Source: Pseudoxanthomonas suwonensis J47 (GTDB lineage Bacteria > Pseudomonadota > Gammaproteobacteria > Xanthomonadales > Xanthomonadaceae). Taken from it: 49,471 nt of DNA. The notes under the pieces were generated by a model. The model did not search any database and was not told the origin of the DNA. It saw nothing but the letters and a program-made list of their open reading frames with translations. Shown here in pieces: positions 16,217 to 25,178 of the stretch (its first letter is position 1; each line of letters starts with the position of its first letter). The position numbers and the translations under genes are program-made. The DNA lies in contig NZ_KI911329.1 in NCBI RefSeq assembly GCF_000513955.1, positions 1 to 49,471 of the forward strand, in the 5' to 3' direction.

Positions 16217-19015
16217 TCAGAACTGCACGCGCAGGGTCGCCTGGTAGCGGCGGCCGGTGCGGTAGTCTCCGCGCACCAGCTTGTCGGTGTTGGCGATCCC
16301 GTCGACTTCCGCGTAGGTGTAGTAGTTGGAATCCAGCAGGTTCATGCCGTCCAGGCTCACGCTGAGGAACTCGTTGATCCGGAACGAAACGCTGCCGTCG
16401 AGCGAGTCGTAGTCGTCGGTGACCAGGTAATTGCCGCGGTCGACCTGGGTGTAGTACTTCGAACGCCAGGAGTAGGTCAGGCGTGCGCTCCAGCGGTCGT
16501 TCTCGAAGAACGGGCTGACGTTGACCTGGTGCTCGGAGTTGTACGGCAGCGGATCGCCGTTGTCCGCCTCGGCATCGGCCCAGGTGTAGTTGGCGAGCAG
16601 CCCGAAGCCGATCGGCAGGGTGTGCTGGAACGCGGCCGAGAAGCCCTGCACGGTGGCGTCGCCGGCGTTGTTCGGCCGCGACACGTTGTAGACCGTGTCG
16701 GTGCCCTGGTTCTGGTTGAAGTGGGTCTCCTCGCGGGTGGTGACCAGGATGTAGTCGGAGACGTCCTTGCGGAACAGGGTGCCGGCCAGGATCGAGTTCT
16801 CGCTGAAGTACCACTCGGCCGAGAAGTCGAGGTTGGTGGACTGGTACGGATCCAGGTCCGGGTTGCCGCCGCCGCCGGTGAGGGTCTGGTCGCCCAGCCA
16901 CAGGTAGCTGGACATGTCGCCGTAGTTCGGGCGCGCCATCACCTTGGCCGCGGAGAAGCGCAGCATCAGGTCGTCGCGCGCCTCGAAGGCGAGGTTCAGG
17001 TTGGGCAGCAGGTTGTCGTACTTCTTGCGCACGCTGGTCGGCGCGTACGCGTTGGCCGGGCAGGGGCTGACGTTGATGGTGCAGGCCCAGCCCATGCTGT
17101 CGGACTCGGTACGCACGTAGCGCACGCCGAAGTTGCCGCGCACGCGGTTCCAGCTGTAGTCGGCCTGCACGTAGAACGCGTCGATGTCCTCGGTCACCGT
17201 CCAGGTGTTGGCGGCGAAGGACGGGTCGTTGAACGTGTTCGGCTCGGGCATGGTCTGCCACGGCGCCAGCCATTCGCCGCTGAGGATCCAGTCGGCCAGC
17301 GCCCAGCCGTCGATGGTGAAGCGCTCGGACAGGTCGCCGGTGTTCGGGAAGCCGCTGAGGTAGTTGCCCGGCAGCGGGCGCGGGCTGAACTGGTCGGCGG
17401 TGGCATTGCCGTAGCCGGCGACGGTGGCCAGCGAGACGCCGCCCATGCGCTGGCCGGTCTCGTGCTCGCGGCGCTTGGCGCCGAAGCGCAGCTGGTATAC
17501 CGGCGAGTCGAGGCGGATGCCGAAGTCGACCTGGCCGTACTTCTCCTCGTCCCAGGTCGGCTTGAACACGATGTTGCCGCCCCAGCCCGGGTTCCAGGTC
17601 GCCGCGCTGGACGGATCGGCGCCCCAGCCGCCGTCGATCTGGAACGCGGACGGATCCAGGAACGGGTTGGCGGCGTGGAAGGTCAGGCTGCGGTCGCCGC
17701 TGATGTCGTAGCTGTAGTCGGACCAGTTGAGGAATTCGCCGTAGACCTGGCGGCCGGTGCCGCCGGTGGCCTTGGAGCGGCCGAAGTGGGTCGAGGCGAA
17801 CCAGCGGTCCTCGTTCCAGGTGGCCTTCAGGTCGTACGAATCGGTGTCGATGGTCGACTGGCGGTTGATCAGGTCGTAGACCACCAGCGCGTTGTCGAAG
17901 GTGGCCCTGGTGATGACGCCGCCGTCCACGGTGAGGTCGGTCAGCTTCATCAGCCCGTTCCACGCGTTGCCGTTGAAGGCGAACATGGAGTGGCTCATGT
18001 TGTCGAACTCGGCCCGGACGTCGAGCGCGTTGAACTCGATGTCCAGCTGTTCCACCGGCTTGAACTGCAGCGCGACGGAGACCGTGTCGCGGTTGCGCTG
18101 CTGCTCGAAGTAGTGGGCGCTGACCGAGTTCGGGCCGACCGCGTCGAGGTTGGCCATCAGCGTGGTGGCGCAGGCGCCGGTGCAGGACGCCGGCAGGGTC
18201 GGCTGGCTGCCGTCCGGATTGGGCGCCTGCGACCAGTCGGCCGGCAGGTTGAAGATCGAGCCGCCGCCGCCCTGGCCGTAGGCGTAGTCGCGGCCGGTGA
18301 CGGTGCCGTAGGACTCGATGCCGTCGCGGCGGATGCTTTCCTGCGCGCGCTGCGCGGCGACGATCACGCCGAAGGTGTCGGCGTCGTTCTTCCAGCCCAG
18401 CAGCAGCGAGGCCTGCGGGTCGCCGCTGCCGATGCGGTCGTTGTACAGGTAGCCGATCTGGCCGGAGATGGTGGTCTTCTCCAGGTCCAGCGGCTTGCGG
18501 GTGACGATGTTGACGGTGCCGCCGATGGAGCCTTCGTCGATGTGCGCCTCGGGCGACTTGAACACCTCGACGCGGCCGACGATCTGCGGCGCCAGCAGCG
18601 AGTAGTTGAAGGTACGGCCGGGCTGGTCGGTGATGAACCAGTCGGCCGAGGCCACGGTCTGGCCGTTGAGCAGGGTGCGGTTGAGCGCCGGGTCGGTGCC
18701 GAGGATCGAGACCTTCTCGCCCTGGCCGAAGGCCTTGTCGATGGTCACGCCCGGGATGATGGTGATCGCCTCGGCCACGTTGGTCGCCGGGAACTTGCCC
18801 ACGTCCTCGGCGGTGACCACGTCGATGATGGCGTCTGCGTCGCGCTTGGCGTCCAGCGCCTGCTTGAGGCTGCCGCGGATGCCGACCACGGTGACGGTAT
18901 CGAGTTCGGTGGCGCTGTCGTTCGCCGGCGCAGTGGCTTCCTGCGCGCTGGCCTGCACGGCGAAGCCCATACAGGTGGCGATGGCGACGGAAAGAATGGA
19001 CTTGCGGTGCTTCAT
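16217..19015 (-). CDS. TonB-dependent receptor, probably for GlcNAc oligosaccharides
   Basis: Outer-membrane receptor of 932 residues. A signal peptide (MKHRKSILSVAIATCMGFAV, cleaved after AQASAQ-like sequence) is followed by the TonB-box region LDTVTVVGIRGSLKQALDAK. The plug domain has VVTAEDVGKFPATNVAEAI and TLLNGQTVAS. The rest is a long beta barrel ending RRYQATLRVQF with the expected terminal Phe. The IRGSL-type N-terminus and size are those of the carbohydrate-uptake receptors abundant in Xanthomonadaceae. Substrate is inferred from the neighbours: GH20 downstream, and sugar kinase and nag genes upstream. ATG 19015 has GGGAGAG ahead. The kinase gene ends 120 bp upstream on the same strand. 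Confidence 0.93.
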   Translation of the reverse strand: MKHRKSILSVAIATCMGFAVQASAQEATAPANDSATELDTVTVVGIRGSLKQALDAKRDADAIIDVVTAEDVGKFPATNVAEAITIIPGVTIDKAFGQGEKVSILGTDPALNRTLLNGQTVASADWFITDQPGRTFNYSLLAPQIVGRVEVFKSPEAHIDEGSIGGTVNIVTRKPLDLEKTTISGQIGYLYNDRIGSGDPQASLLLGWKNDADTFGVIVAAQRAQESIRRDGIESYGTVTGRDYAYGQGGGGSIFNLPADWSQAPNPDGSQPTLPASCTGACATTLMANLDAVGPNSVSAHYFEQQRNRDTVSVALQFKPVEQLDIEFNALDVRAEFDNMSHSMFAFNGNAWNGLMKLTDLTVDGGVITRATFDNALVVYDLINRQSTIDTDSYDLKATWNEDRWFASTHFGRSKATGGTGRQVYGEFLNWSDYSYDISGDRSLTFHAANPFLDPSAFQIDGGWGADPSSAATWNPGWGGNIVFKPTWDEEKYGQVDFGIRLDSPVYQLRFGAKRREHETGQRMGGVSLATVAGYGNATADQFSPRPLPGNYLSGFPNTGDLSERFTIDGWALADWILSGEWLAPWQTMPEPNTFNDPSFAANTWTVTEDIDAFYVQADYSWNRVRGNFGVRYVRTESDSMGWACTINVSPCPANAYAPTSVRKKYDNLLPNLNLAFEARDDLMLRFSAAKVMARPNYGDMSSYLWLGDQTLTGGGGNPDLDPYQSTNLDFSAEWYFSENSILAGTLFRKDVSDYILVTTREETHFNQNQGTDTVYNVSRPNNAGDATVQGFSAAFQHTLPIGFGLLANYTWADAEADNGDPLPYNSEHQVNVSPFFENDRWSARLTYSWRSKYYTQVDRGNYLVTDDYDSLDGSVSFRINEFLSVSLDGMNLLDSNYYTYAEVDGIANTDKLVRGDYRTGRRYQATLRVQF

Positions 19016-19135
19016 GATGTCTCTCCCATCATTGTCTGGATTGCACCGGAGACCCCGCCTCCGGCGACGACTGCCTTCTGTGACACGACCCGGAAACACC
19101 GGGACAACCCAACGACGCACTGCTCCCGGCGCTGT

Positions 19136-20182
19136 TCAGCCGTGTTGTTCGTTCTCCATGAGGCCCGAGCCCAGGTACCAGCTGGCGGCGCCGATCACGC
19201 CCAGCTGCCCGTGTTCGACCAGCCGCACCGACACCCGCTCGAGTGCCTCGCGCATCGGCCCCTTGTTGAGGAAGCGCGCGACGAAATCGCTGTGGACCAG
19301 GAATTCGCGGATCTGCGGCAGGATCCCGCCGGCCAGGTACACGCCCTGCACGCCGTACAGCAGGGCCATGTCGCCGACCGTGCTGCCGAGCAGCCCGCAG
19401 AACACCTCCAGGCTTTCGCGCGCCAGCGGATCGGTGCCGGCCAGCGCCGCGGCGGTGACGTCGCCCGGGCGCGCATGCACCGGCGCGCTGCCGCGCAGCG
19501 CGCACAGCGCGGTGTAGAGGTTCATCAGGCCGGGGCCGGAGAGGGCGTGCTCGACCGGCACGTGGCTGCGCTGGGCCAGCATCTGCCGCAGCAGCGCCAT
19601 CTCCAGCTCGGTGCCGACCGCCAGCGCGGACTGGCCGGCTTCCGTCGCCAGCACCACCGGACGGGTGGGCGTGGGGATCCACACCGCCGCGCCCAGGCCG
19701 GTGCCCGGGCCCAGCACCAGCACCGGGCCGCGCGCGGTGTCGGCGGGGCCGGCCAGCTGCAGCACCTCGCTGTCGCCGAGGTGGGCGACGGCGTGCGCCA
19801 CCGCTTCGAAGTCGTTGACCAGATGCACGGCGTCCAGGCCCAGTGCGTCGCGGATCGCCGAAGGCGACAGCGGCCAGGGCAGGTTGGCGGCGATCACCGT
19901 GCCGTAGTCCAGCGGATAGCCGGCGCTGGCGATCACCGCCACGCGCGGCGCGGCGGCTTCGCCGCGGGCCTTGGCGATGCCTTCGATGAACTCGCGCAGG
20001 ATCGCGTCCAGGCCGGCGTAGTCGGCGCAGCGGAACTTGCTGTAGGCGATGACCTGCAGAGGCACACCCGCGGCGGCGGCCTCGACCAGGCCGATGCGCA
20101 CGTGGGTGCCGCCGACGTCGGCCGCGATGAACGGCCGGGGCGGATGGACTGGCGTAAGTGATGCGGTAGCGGCTGCTGGCAC
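19136..20182 (-). CDS. Glucokinase-family sugar kinase, possibly GlcNAc kinase
   Basis: Protein of about 348 residues in the Glk family (not ROK). It has the phosphate loop FIAADVGGTHVRIGL, the catalytic aspartate in VHLVNDFEAVAHA, the ATP loop LVLGPGTGLGAAVW and ATEAGQSAL. It phosphorylates a hexose at O6. Because it shares a divergent control region with nagP and no other kinase lies in the nag locus, GlcNAc is the likely substrate in vivo. Glk-type GlcNAc kinases are reported in Xanthomonas, as I recall. Homology starts near codon 18, and I chose the GTG at 20182, with GGGGAAAG upstream, as the start. No ATG fits well. Confidence 0.85.
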   Translation of the reverse strand: MPAAATASLTPVHPPRPFIAADVGGTHVRIGLVEAAAAGVPLQVIAYSKFRCADYAGLDAILREFIEGIAKARGEAAAPRVAVIASAGYPLDYGTVIAANLPWPLSPSAIRDALGLDAVHLVNDFEAVAHAVAHLGDSEVLQLAGPADTARGPVLVLGPGTGLGAAVWIPTPTRPVVLATEAGQSALAVGTELEMALLRQMLAQRSHVPVEHALSGPGLMNLYTALCALRGSAPVHARPGDVTAAALAGTDPLARESLEVFCGLLGSTVGDMALLYGVQGVYLAGGILPQIREFLVHSDFVARFLNKGPMREALERVSVRLVEHGQLGVIGAASWYLGSGLMENEQHG

Positions 20183-20255
20183 GCGTCTTTCCCCGTCGCT
20201 GTGTGTGCCCGGACGTCCTGCCCTGGGCACGGAACGGGGCCGAGTCTGGGATTGC

Positions 20256-20273
20256 CTTGACAACGATGTCAAG
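20256..20273. promoter_or_regulatory. NagR-like operator, kinase-proximal
   Basis: CTTGACAACGATGTCAAG is an 18-bp palindrome with one mismatched central pair, 74 bp ahead of the kinase start. It shares TGACAAC with the second palindrome at 20493-20510. LacI proteins bind such sites, and nagR is two genes away. A TTGACA on the minus strand lies inside it, so a bound repressor would cover a -35 element. Confidence 0.65.
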
Positions 20274-20462
20274 ACTTTCCGGGCAGGCGTCACCTTGCGC
20301 CGGGGCGATCCGGGTGAAAACTGGAACGGTGGAGGGCGTCCTTCCGGGATTGCGAGCAATAGCAACGTCAAAACAAGCACATAGCCGTATTCAGATTGAA
20401 CCGCCAGCCCCCATCGCCTGCTGCATTGCAGCGGAATCCGCGCCTGTCGCGCCGTCGCCAGG

Positions 20463-20491
20463 TTGACAAGGGGGCCGCCACGAACGAATAA
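20463..20491 (+). promoter_or_regulatory. Candidate nagP promoter
   Basis: TTGACA (20463-20468) and GAATAA (20486-20491) are 17 bp apart on the plus strand. The predicted start point, near 20498, falls inside the palindrome at 20493-20510, the layout expected of repressor control. The 377-bp gap 20183-20559 otherwise holds only the two palindromes and an AT-rich stretch at 20350-20400. Confidence 0.6.
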
Positions 20492-20492
20492 A

Positions 20493-20510
20493 TGTGACAA
20501 CGTTGTTCCC
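20493..20510. promoter_or_regulatory. NagR-like operator over the nagP start point
   Basis: The core ACAACGTTGT (20497-20506) is a perfect palindrome, and TGACAACGTT is shared with the kinase-proximal site except for one base. It lies just after the candidate -10, 50 bp upstream of the nagP ATG. As I recall, NagR boxes of Xanthomonas and relatives have this same core. Confidence 0.68.
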
Positions 20511-20559
20511 AGCATTGGCCCGCCACGGGCCACGCCCAACCCGGGGAGGCAGTGCAGGA

Positions 20560-21843
20560 ATGTCAGCGACCACCACCGCGCAGGCGCGCAGCGGACTGGC
20601 CACGTCGATCGCGATCGTCGGCGGCCTGTTCTTCATCATCGGCTTCTTCACCTGGATCAACGGGCCGTTGATCAGCTTCGTCCAGCTCGCCTTCGACGTC
20701 AGCGAGATCTCGGCGTTCCTGGTACTGATGGTGTTCTACCTGTCGTACTTCTTCCTCGCGCTGCCGGCGTCGTGGATCCTGCGCCGCACCGGCATGAAGA
20801 AGGGCCTGGCGCTGAGCCTGGCGGTGATGGCCGGCGGCGCGGCGATGTTCGGCCAGTTCGCCACGCAGCGCTGGTTCGGCGGCGCGCTGGGCGGGCTGTT
20901 CGTGATCGGCGGCGGCCTGGCGCTGCTGCAGACCGCGGTGAACCCGTACATCTCCATCCTCGGCCCTATCGACAGCGCGGCGCGGCGCATCGCGCTGATG
21001 GGCATCTGCAACAAGGTCGCCGGCATGCTCGCGCCGGTGGTGCTCGGCTCGCTGGTGCTGCACGGCGTCGGCGACCTGGAGGCGCAGGTGCAGGCGGCCG
21101 ACGCCGCCACGCGCGCGCAGCTGCTCGACGGCTTCGCCGCCAAGATCCACGCACCCTACCTGGTGATGGCCGGCGTGCTGCTGTTGGTGGCCGTGGCGGT
21201 GCTGTTCTCGCCGCTGCCGGACCTGCGCAGCGAGGAGGCCAACGCGGTGCCGGCCGGCGCGGCGACGCAGCGGCGCAGCGTGTTCCAGTTCCCGCACCTG
21301 TGGCTGGGCGTGCTGTGCCTGTTCGTCTACGTGGGCGTGGAAGTGCTGGCCGGCGACGCGATCGGCACCTACGGCCGCGGCTTCCACCTGCCGCTGGACC
21401 AGACCAAGTTCTTCACCTCGTTCACCCTCGGCGCGATGCTGCTGGGCTACCTGGCCGGGCTGGTGCTGATCCCGCGCTTCGTCTCGCAGGAACGCTGGCT
21501 GAGCGTGTCGGCACTGCTGGGCATGCTGTTCGCGGTGGGCGCGCTGCTGACCCACGGCTATGTCTCGGTCGGCTTCGTCGCCGCGCTGGGCTTCGCCAAC
21601 GCGATGATGTGGCCGGCGATCTTCCCGCTGGCGATCCGCGGGCTGGGCCGTTTCACCGAGACCGGTTCGGCGCTGCTGATCATGGGTATTGCCGGCGGCG
21701 CGATCATCCCGCAGGCCTTCGCCGTGCTGAAGCAGCACTTCGACTTCCAGTGGGTGTTCGCCGGGCTGGCGGTGCCCTGCTACCTGTACATCCTGTTCTA
21801 CGCGTTGCGCGGCCACCGCGCCGGGCTGACCGGCGGTCGCTGA
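20560..21843 (+). CDS. nagP: Sugar MFS transporter NagP
   Basis: Inner-membrane permease of 427 residues with about 12 membrane segments, related to fucose/GlcNAc symporters. It starts MSATTTAQARSGLATSIAIV, and the first helix region has GGLFFIIGFFTWINGPLISF. Then come LPASWILRRTGMKKGL and LQTAVNPYISILGP, characteristic of this family, and YVGVEVLAGDAIGTYG in the second half. NagP imports GlcNAc in Xanthomonas and Shewanella. An in-frame ATG at 20494 lies inside the operator and would add a non-homologous leader, so I chose 20560, which is preceded by GGGGAGG at a slightly long distance. First gene of the rightward nag operon. Confidence 0.92.
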   Translation: MSATTTAQARSGLATSIAIVGGLFFIIGFFTWINGPLISFVQLAFDVSEISAFLVLMVFYLSYFFLALPASWILRRTGMKKGLALSLAVMAGGAAMFGQFATQRWFGGALGGLFVIGGGLALLQTAVNPYISILGPIDSAARRIALMGICNKVAGMLAPVVLGSLVLHGVGDLEAQVQAADAATRAQLLDGFAAKIHAPYLVMAGVLLLVAVAVLFSPLPDLRSEEANAVPAGAATQRRSVFQFPHLWLGVLCLFVYVGVEVLAGDAIGTYGRGFHLPLDQTKFFTSFTLGAMLLGYLAGLVLIPRFVSQERWLSVSALLGMLFAVGALLTHGYVSVGFVAALGFANAMMWPAIFPLAIRGLGRFTETGSALLIMGIAGGAIIPQAFAVLKQHFDFQWVFAGLAVPCYLYILFYALRGHRAGLTGGR

Positions 21844-21885
21844 TCGCGCATCATTGAAGGCGGACAGGAGCTGGACGAAGAACCG

Positions 21886-22959
21886 ATGCGCAGGCCCACC
21901 ATCAAGGACGTCGCCGAGCGGGCCAAGGTCTCGCTGAAGACCGTGTCGCGGGTGATCAACAACGAGCCGTCGGTGATGCAGGCGACGCGCTCGCGGGTGC
22001 TGGCCGCCATCGCCGAGCTGGACTACGAGCCGGACGCCACCGCGCGCAACCTGCGCAGCGGCACGCCCTTCGTGATCGGGCTGGTCTACGACAACCCCAA
22101 TCCGTACCACATCATCGGCGTGCAGAACGGCGTGCTGGCGGCCTGCCGGGAAACCGGCTTCGGCCTGCAGATCCAGCCCTGCGACTCCACCTCGCCGCTG
22201 CTGGCCGAGGAACTGGCCGAGTTCGTGCAACGCTCGCGCCTGGCCGGGCTGGTGCTGACCGCGCCGATGTCCGAGCGCGCCGACCTGGTCGCCGCGCTGG
22301 TGGCGCGCGGCATCCGCGTGGTGCGGATCATCGCCGCCACCGGGGATCCCGGCGATGGTCCCTGCGTCTACATCGATGATCGCGACGCCGCATACGAAGT
22401 CACCGAACACCTGATCCAGCTCGGCCACCAGCGCATCGGCTTCCTCTGGGGCGGGGCGCAGCACCGTTCCTCCGGCGAGCGCTACGCCGGCTACGAGGCG
22501 GCGCTGAAGGACTACGGCATCCCGCTGGACAAGCATCTGGTGGTGCCGGGCGACTACACCTTCGACGACGGTTTCCGCGGCGCGCGCCGCCTGCTGGCGC
22601 TGCGCGAACCGCCGACCGCGATCTTCGGCAGCAACGACGAGATCGCCGCCGGCGTGCTGGCGGCGGCCAAGTCGGTGGGCCTCAACGTGCCCTACGACCT
22701 GTCGATCGCCGGCTTCGAGGACAGCCCGTTCTCGCGCCAGTCGTGGCCGCCGCTGACCACCGCCAAGCAGGCCACCGAGGACATCGCCCGCCACGCCGCG
22801 CGCCTGCTGATCGGCAGCCTGCGCCAGGACGCCTATGCCGAACACCCGCTGGCCGTGACCAACCAGGGCTTCGTGCCGCAGCTGGTGGTGCGCGGCTCCA
22901 CCGCGCCGGCGCCGCTGCAGGCGCGGCCGCGACCCGCCACGCCCTCTTCCGAAGCATGA
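21886..22959 (+). CDS. nagR: LacI family repressor NagR
   Basis: Transcription factor of 357 residues. The N-terminal helix-turn-helix and hinge, TIKDVAERAKVSLKTVSRVI followed by YEPDATARNLRSG, are textbook LacI. The sugar-binding domain starts at FVIGLVYDNPNPYHI and includes GFLWGGAQHRSSGERYAGY and PPTAIFGSNDEIAAGVL. Its place inside the operon, directly after nagP, and the two palindromes upstream indicate that it represses both arms and is released by GlcNAc-6-phosphate or a related sugar. That is inference by analogy with Xanthomonas NagR. The last four bases overlap the nagB start (ATGA), so it is coupled to the enzymes it controls. Confidence 0.92.
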   Translation: MRRPTIKDVAERAKVSLKTVSRVINNEPSVMQATRSRVLAAIAELDYEPDATARNLRSGTPFVIGLVYDNPNPYHIIGVQNGVLAACRETGFGLQIQPCDSTSPLLAEELAEFVQRSRLAGLVLTAPMSERADLVAALVARGIRVVRIIAATGDPGDGPCVYIDDRDAAYEVTEHLIQLGHQRIGFLWGGAQHRSSGERYAGYEAALKDYGIPLDKHLVVPGDYTFDDGFRGARRLLALREPPTAIFGSNDEIAAGVLAAAKSVGLNVPYDLSIAGFEDSPFSRQSWPPLTTAKQATEDIARHAARLLIGSLRQDAYAEHPLAVTNQGFVPQLVVRGSTAPAPLQARPRPATPSSEA

Positions 22960-24005
22960 CCATGCCAGCGCAACTGCCCGCCGGGAACGCAACGCTGATG
23001 CACCGTGAGGCCGCCGAGGCGGCCGACGTCGTCGCCGCCCAGTTCGCGCGCAACCGCGACACCGTCGCCGCGTTGGCCGCGCGCCTGCGCGATGCGCCGC
23101 CGCCGTTCGTGGCGACCTGCGCGCGCGGCAGCTCCGATCATGCCGCCACCTACGCCAAGTACCTGTTCGAGACGCGGCTGGGCGTGGTCACCGCCTCGCT
23201 GTCGCCTTCCGTCGGGTCGGTCTACGAGGCGCCGCTGCGCCTGCGCGGGGCGCTGTTCATCGCCGTGTCCCAGTCGGGCAGGAGCCCGGACCTGCTGCGC
23301 AATGCCGAGGCGGCGAAGGTCGCGGGCGCGCACGTGCTGGCCCTGGTCAACGTCGAGGAGTCGCCGCTGGCGGCGCTGGCCGACACGGTGTTGCCGCTGT
23401 GCGCCGGTGCGGAACGGAGCGTGGCGGCGACCAAGAGCTACCTGGCTTCGCTGGCGGCGATCGCGCAGCTGGGCGCGTACTGGTCCGGCGACGCGGCGCT
23501 GCTGGCGGCACTGGATGCGCTGCCCGATGCGCTGCGCGAGGCGTGGCAGCAGGACTGGTCGCCGCTGGCCGACGGGCTGGTGGAGGCGCGCAACCTGTTC
23601 GTGCTCGGCCGCGGCCTGGGCCTCGGCGCGGCGCAGGAAGCGGCGCTGAAGTTCAAGGAAACCTGTGGCCTGCACGCCGAGGCGTACAGCTCGGCCGAGG
23701 TGAAGCACGGGCCGATGGCCCTGGTCGGCGCCGGCTTCCCGGTACTGGTGTTCGCCCAGCCGGACGAAACCGGCGCCGGCGCGGTCGCGGTCGCCGACGA
23801 ATTCCGCGCGCGCGGCGCGCAGGTGTGGGTGGCAGGCCAGGGCGGGGTGGATGGACGCCTGCCGCTGCCGGCCGCGCCGCATCCGGCGCTGGCGCCGTTG
23901 CTCACCGTGCAGGCCTTCTACCGCGCGATCAACGCGCTGGCGCTGCGCCGCGGCCACAACCCGGACCTGCCACCGCACCTCAACAAGGTCACGGAGACGG
24001 TGTGA
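22956..24005 (+). CDS. nagB-II: SIS-domain glucosamine-6-phosphate deaminase NagB-II
   Basis: Converts glucosamine-6-phosphate to fructose-6-phosphate and ammonia. The 349 residues hold two SIS domains, as in the isomerase half of GlmS but without the glutaminase domain. The first has CARGSSDHAATYAKYL, and VSQSGRSPDLLRN binds the sugar phosphate. The second has RGLGLGAAQEAALKFKETCG, and EAYSSAEVKHGP contains the catalytic region. The SAEV(K/R)HGP form marks NagB-II rather than GlmS. The ATG at 22956 overlaps the nagR stop, and the next ATG (22962) is a possible alternative. The stop overlaps the nagA start (TGATG). Confidence 0.92.
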   Translation: MTMPAQLPAGNATLMHREAAEAADVVAAQFARNRDTVAALAARLRDAPPPFVATCARGSSDHAATYAKYLFETRLGVVTASLSPSVGSVYEAPLRLRGALFIAVSQSGRSPDLLRNAEAAKVAGAHVLALVNVEESPLAALADTVLPLCAGAERSVAATKSYLASLAAIAQLGAYWSGDAALLAALDALPDALREAWQQDWSPLADGLVEARNLFVLGRGLGLGAAQEAALKFKETCGLHAEAYSSAEVKHGPMALVGAGFPVLVFAQPDETGAGAVAVADEFRARGAQVWVAGQGGVDGRLPLPAAPHPALAPLLTVQAFYRAINALALRRGHNPDLPPHLNKVTETV

Positions 24006-25156
24006 TGGCCACGACCGCCCTGCTCAACGCACGCGTGCTTGCCGGCGAAACCCTGCAGGACGGCCTGGCCGTGCTCGTCCGCGACGGGAGCATCGCCGCC
24101 GTGCTGCCGGCGGAACAGGCGCGCGTGCAGACCGACGAAGTGCAGGACCTCGATGGCGGCATCCTGCTCCCCGGTTTCATCGATGCCCAGGTCAACGGCG
24201 GCGGCGGGGTGCTGTTCAACAACGACACCACGGCCGGTGCGATCGCCGCGATCGGCCGCGCGCACCGGCGCTTCGGCACCACCGGTTTCCTGCCCACGCT
24301 GATCAGCGACGACGCGCCGGTGATGGCGCGCGCGGTGGCGGCCACGCGCGAGGCGATCGCCGCCGGCGTCCCCGGCGTGCTGGGCGTGCACCTGGAAGGC
24401 CCGTACATCGCGCCGGCACGCAAGGGCACGCACGACGCCAGCAAGTTCCGCGTGCCGGACGCGGCGGAGGTGGCGATGGCCACCTCGCTGGACAACGGCG
24501 TCACCCTGGTTACCCTGGCGCCGGAACAGGTGCCGCTGGACACCATCCGCGCCATGGTCGCGCGCGGCGCCATCGTCGCCGCCGGCCACACCGCCGCGAC
24601 CTATGAACAGGCGCGTGCGGGCCTGGACGCCGGCCTGCGCGGCTTCACCCACCTGTACAACGCCATGTCGCCGCTGCAGGGACGCGAGCCGGGCGCGGTC
24701 GGCGCCGCGCTGGAGGACCGCGAGGCCTGGTGCGGGATCATCGTCGACGGCGTGCACGTGCACCCGGCCAGCCTGCGCGTGGCGCTGGCGGCCAAGCCGC
24801 GCGGCAAGCTGTACCTGGTCACCGATGCGATGCCGATGGTCGGCGCCGACGATCCCTCGTTCGCGCTGTACGGCGAGGTGATTACCGCGGTGGACGGCGT
24901 GGTCCGCAATGCCGCCGGCGCGCTGGCCGGTTCGGCGCTGGACATGGCCACCGCCGTGCGCAACAGCGTGCGCCTGCTCGGCCTGCCGCTGGAGGAGGCC
25001 GCGCGCATGGCCTCGACCTATCCGGCACGGTTCCTCGGCCTGGATGATCGCCTGGGCCGCATCGCGGCAGGCTACCGCGCCGACCTGGTGCTGCTCGACG
25101 AGGCGCTGCAGGTGCGCGCGACCTGGATCGGCGGCGCGCGCGAGGACGTGGCATGA
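24005..25156 (+). CDS. nagA: N-acetylglucosamine-6-phosphate deacetylase NagA
   Basis: Removes the acetyl group from GlcNAc-6-phosphate to give glucosamine-6-phosphate. The 383-residue amidohydrolase has a metal-binding Glu131 in HLEGPYIAPARKGTHD. The histidine motifs AAGHTAAT and FTHLYNAMSPLQGREPG bind metal and substrate, and the catalytic Asp274 lies in LVTDAMP. The N-terminal GGILLPGFIDAQVNGGGGV is also typical. NagA lacks the first HxH of many amidohydrolases, as here (DAQVNG). The ATG at 24005 overlaps the nagB stop. A mini-frame of eight codons links its stop to the nagX start. Confidence 0.96.
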   Translation: MATTALLNARVLAGETLQDGLAVLVRDGSIAAVLPAEQARVQTDEVQDLDGGILLPGFIDAQVNGGGGVLFNNDTTAGAIAAIGRAHRRFGTTGFLPTLISDDAPVMARAVAATREAIAAGVPGVLGVHLEGPYIAPARKGTHDASKFRVPDAAEVAMATSLDNGVTLVTLAPEQVPLDTIRAMVARGAIVAAGHTAATYEQARAGLDAGLRGFTHLYNAMSPLQGREPGAVGAALEDREAWCGIIVDGVHVHPASLRVALAAKPRGKLYLVTDAMPMVGADDPSFALYGEVITAVDGVVRNAAGALAGSALDMATAVRNSVRLLGLPLEEAARMASTYPARFLGLDDRLGRIAAGYRADLVLLDEALQVRATWIGGAREDVA

Positions 25157-25178
25157 CCCCGGCGCCGGCCGCGGCCTG

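Noticed and set aside
13733-20161. A plus-strand open frame of over 2100 codons opposite GH20, the receptor and the kinase
   Set aside because: It is antisense to three clear genes. High GC at third codon positions removes stops from the opposite strand. The translation is rich in Arg, Gly, His and Gln with no domain.
20563-22992. 809-codon minus-strand frame opposite nagP and nagR
   Set aside because: Antisense shadow. Residue use is Arg/Gln/His-rich with no recognisable motif.
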